Assembly (NCBI GenBank): GCA_027604505.1
Contig: JADIIX010000386.1
Coordinates: 1-10,219 of the forward strand
Length of the DNA stretch: 10,219 bases
Direction: 5' to 3'
Origin: Gonapodya sp. JEL0774
Taxonomy: Eukaryota; Monoblepharomycota; Monoblepharidomycetes; Monoblepharidales; Gonapodyaceae
Shown here piece by piece: positions 7,821 through 10,219 of this stretch. The position numbers and the translations under genes are program-made. The notes beneath the pieces were generated by a model. The model had not been told where the DNA came from. It saw nothing but the letters and a program-made list of their open reading frames with translations, and searched no databases. Each line of letters starts with the position of its first letter. Position 1 is the first letter of the stretch.

Positions 7821-8170
7821 TCAGTCCTGCTCGAGGCTCGTGTAGTTGTGTGAGCCTTCAAACACCTGCAACAGAAACCCATTCTTGGTTAAATACAAGC
7901 CGCTGGCGCTCGTCGCTCACACATACGCACAGAAGAAAGTCGATTTCCATCGTCGTGTAGGAGCAAAACGTAGAACAGTGGAAGTTGAAGGGCAGCTGCA
8001 TATTATCGTACACTTTGCAGGTCAGTTTCAGTTGCGCGATCTATGTTGACCGGGAGAAATGATAAATATTCATGACGAGCAGGTATTTGGCATTCAGGCT
8101 GCAGTACATCATACAATAGTACTACTTCGAAAATCCCCAGCCGTCCCAAGGTGAGGTGCGGAAATTTCAT
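7821..8170 (-). pseudogene. Possible small gene or relic carrying repeat copy 2
   Basis: I do not recognise the product. An exon from ATG 8170 down to 8014 reads MKFPHLTLGRLGIFEVVLLY and onward to ...NIDRATETDLQ. A 98-nt intron with donor gtgtac then joins the acceptor gtgtgag to exon 7915-7821, which reads TSASGLYLTKNGFLLQVFEG and ends LEQD before TGA 7821-7823. The total would be 83 residues. The second exon is the repeat shared with 3313-3408, where TTTSASG is also preceded by a D-R pair, which mildly supports this splice. No membrane or signal segment is evident. It could be a fragment of a larger dispersed gene family, hence the tentative label. Confidence 0.22.
7826..7915 (-). repeat. 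Diverged short repeat, copy 2
   Basis: Partner of 3313-3408, same orientation, about 4.5 kb away. In this copy the minus-strand frame is uninterrupted (TSASGLYLTKNGFLLQVFEG), whereas in copy 1 the corresponding halves lie in different frames. The ends are best conserved, and the centre carries small insertions and deletions. Confidence 0.5.
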
Positions 8171-8432
8171 TAAAGTGCAACCGCACGGTTTTGTCCGTTG
8201 AGGGAGGTCGAAGCAGGACCGACTATTGGAGGACGTATTTGGGGTCCTTATGCGTTCAGTTTTTCGTTTTCGTGGATTCTGACGTGGGGGACTGTTGAGG
8301 TGCATGTTGTCCCTCGGTTGTCAAAACCTTTTTATGCCTCCCAACCCAACAAAATCGAGCGGAGAAACTGAAACAAACACAATACACTCCCAGAAGAACA
8401 TCATCACACCACCAGACTCGTCTACAAAGAAA
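8171..8432 (+). promoter_or_regulatory. Promoter and 5' leader region of the sugar transporter
   Basis: Non-coding stretch before the transporter ATG at 8433. The last 90 nt are rich in CA and AC (acaaacacaatacactccc) and end in the purine-rich context aaagaaaATGG, a good fungal start context with G at +4. No certain TATA box or known carbon-regulator site could be called by eye. Confidence 0.4.
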
Positions 8433-10219
8433 ATGGCTGGGCGGATCGACTTCCAGCACCCGAAGCTGGTGTCAGACATCATCCAAACTTCTCTCACCCT
8501 GGAGCCTCACATTTCCACCACCGTCAACCCAGAGCTGCCCGCCAGCGTCTCCAGTGAGCGCATCGGTTTCTTGAAGTTCATCAACTTGCACTGGTATTCC
8601 CTCTGTATCTCGCTGGGAAGCGCTATTGGTGAGTTTGTTTCTCTGTGTCCTAAAATCATCCACACGTCAGCGCTCACCCATTCTGCTCTGCACTGAATAC
8701 TTCCCGTACCAAGGTGGACTACTCTTTGGTTACGGTAAGTTCAGCTGTCTTATCCCTTCCTCGAAGGACATCTTGACATGACTGCATGATTGCTACCACC
8801 GGCCGCTACAGAAATTGGCATCATCAACCAAGTTCTTCTCATGGACTCGTTTCGAATATACTTTGGTCTTTCATATCTCCCAACTGCGTCTACGGCAGAC
8901 GGTGGTCGGACGTCAGCAGGTCTTCTGCGTCCAACCCCGGACGCTCCGGACCTAGAAGGGAACATTGTATCACTACTCCTCGCAGGAGCCGTACTTGGAT
9001 CATTCTTCGTGTGGATATTTAGTGACTACTCTGGCCGAAGGACGAGTTTGCTCATTGGAACAATAGGTGCGCGCTCAATTTGTCGTCAATGCATCCTGCA
9101 ATGTCTCTGTTCTCATGGCGGAATGCCTGTTGTTCCAGGTCATATTGTTGGCTCCTGCATACAAGTGGCAAGTCAACATTTGTGGATGCTATACCTTGGA
9201 CGTTTTGTGGCAGGATTCGGGGTCGGGGTAATATCAGGAGTTGGTGAGTGGAAGCACAGGAGCGCACCACTTCGCCCCGAGTTCTCATGGAGTGCTCGTC
9301 GATCATCCATGACCGCAATCATGTAATTTTTAGTCCCCGTCTACATTGCGGTAAGTTTGCATGCTTTTTTCACGTTATATTGTCTAGTACTGAGTTGTGA
9401 ACCGTTCTTCACCACTTGTGAACAGGAATGGTGCGTGAGCACTCTTTAACTCGCTTTTGCGCATTTGCGTCATCTTTTCTTATAATGCGACATTGATCGT
9501 TCATTCATCCTCATGCTTAGCGCTCCGGTAAGGTCTTTAGAGGGTCTTCTCAGGTTCGTGCTTCTTTGTGCTGATTGCATATTCTGATTTTGCAGGCAAG
9601 TATTCGCGGGCGCATGATGGGTCTGGATCAGTTGATGATAACTATTGGTATCTTGCTGAGTAATGGTGATTTGCAAGAGTGTGAACGCAAATTACGGTTG
9701 TGGATTCTTACATGGAACCCCGATGTCCTTTAGTCGTCAACGCCATACTCATTGCAGCATTCGCCGGGGAGGACAATCACCTCATCACAGACGATACAAT
9801 GTGGCGAACCGCTTTAGGAGTTCAGGTACTGTGACTGTGTTCGTCGGTGGCTAACTTCACTTCACTCGTTTATCTAGGAGGTTTCTAAACAACTTTGGAA
9901 CGCGCATTCCCCTCCTTCAGCTTGTCCCGGCAATCTTTCTTCTCATCTTTCTTGTCCTTCATCTTCTACCTGAATCGCCACGGTATCTCATCATGCGCGG
10001 GTACTACACCAAAGCTCTTTTGGTACTCAGCAAAGTCCTCAACATGCCTCCGGAGAGTCCCGAGATGCATGAAGGTGAATTGTTAATTGTACCGTGCACG
10101 CGTACCGCAGTTATCGCATCTAACATTTCTCTACACGGGGAATTGGTGTCACAAGTCTACGACCGCTTGCTCGAACATATAAATGCCGAAGTCCGTGGCA
10201 CTGGCGGGCAGCATCACGG
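8433..10219 (+). CDS. MFS sugar porter (hexose-type), N-terminal half, 3'-partial
   Basis: Plasma-membrane sugar uptake protein of the major facilitator superfamily, sugar porter family (TC 2.A.1.1). Exons: 8433-8628, 8714-8734, 8812-9066, 9139-9243, 9334-9350, 9426-9430, 9521-9527, 9596-9665, 9734-9825, 9921-10074 and 10156 to the edge. All junctions keep phase with GT-AG sites. About 328 residues are present. A 55-residue cytosolic N-terminus precedes TM1 with GLLFGYEIGIINQV (67-80). A long TM1-TM2 loop follows, then the loop 2-3 signature SDYSGRRTS, GRFVAGFGVGVISG in TM4, PVYIAECAPASIRGRMMGLD (about 194-213) after TM5 start, and PESPRYL after TM6. These are the classical sugar porter signatures. 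The second half (TM7-12) lies beyond the right edge. Glu replaces the Asp common in the GYDxG motif. Which sugar is carried cannot be said; the fold assignment is firm. Confidence 0.95.
9426..9430 (+). other. 5-nt microexon (GAATG) of the sugar porter
   Basis: Flanked by the acceptor gtgaacag and the donor gtgcgt. It supplies Glu and the first two bases of the next codon in PVYIAE-C. The preceding intron is 75 nt and the following one 90 nt. The conserved family motif (Y-I-A-E) demands this Glu, and no alternative exon in the region provides it in phase. Confidence 0.75.
9521..9527 (+). other. 7-nt microexon (CGCTCCG) of the sugar porter
   Basis: Flanked by the acceptor atgcttag and the donor gtaagg. 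It completes Cys and encodes Ala-Pro, joining AE to ASIRGRMM to give the family pattern AE-x-[AS]-P-x-x-I-R-G. The intron lengths on either side are 90 and 68 nt, normal for this gene. Confidence 0.75.

Noticed and set aside
1-10219. tRNA, rRNA, CRISPR array, transposase or insertion sequence
   Set aside because: No cloverleaf, conserved rRNA stretch, regularly spaced repeats or transposase motifs were seen on either strand by eye.

Overview
The window looks like nuclear DNA of a filamentous fungus, most likely a basidiomycete of the Agaricomycetes type. This is an inference from gene architecture: every recognisable gene is cut into many small exons by canonical GT-AG introns, mostly of about 55-115 nt, and several exons are only 2-26 nt long. 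Nothing bacterial, such as operons, Shine-Dalgarno sites or CRISPR arrays, is visible. I reconstructed exons by hand, by matching reading phase and conserved family motifs across GT-AG boundaries. Exact splice sites are therefore predictions.

Layout, left to right. (1) 1-2919, minus strand: an acyl-CoA synthetase of the 4-coumarate/fatty-acid CoA ligase type (AMP-binding superfamily). It has about 19 exons and its C-terminus lies beyond the left edge. (2) 2920-3698: intergenic, containing one copy (3313-3408) of a diverged short repeat. (3) 3699-4744, plus strand: a phase-consistent chain of small exons for an unrecognised protein of about 180 residues; low confidence. (4) 4822-7443, minus strand: a secreted or surface-anchored protein of about 660 residues. 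It has an N-terminal hydrophobic segment, a tandem duplication of cysteine-rich Apple/PAN-like modules, a Ser/Thr-rich stalk and a short acidic Cys-containing C-terminal module. It converges on gene 3 with only 77 nt between stop codons. (5) 7821-8170, minus strand: a possible small gene or relic carrying the second repeat copy. (6) 8433-10219, plus strand: the N-terminal half of an MFS sugar porter, cut by the right edge.

The genes alternate in orientation, have individual intergenic regions and do not form an evident biosynthetic cluster. A CoA ligase, a sugar uptake transporter and an adhesive-looking wall protein would suit a plant-degrading or saprotrophic fungus, but no direct functional link is visible. 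The most notable signals are at the RNA level. Two consecutive exons of 5 and 7 nt encode part of the conserved sugar-porter motif after TM5. A candidate 2-nt exon restores the CoA-ligase motif GEEVGA. A 26-nt optional exon consists almost entirely of a perfect inverted repeat. The Apple/PAN gene also shows a clear internal duplication with conserved intron position and phase, and one exon junction that does not keep frame.
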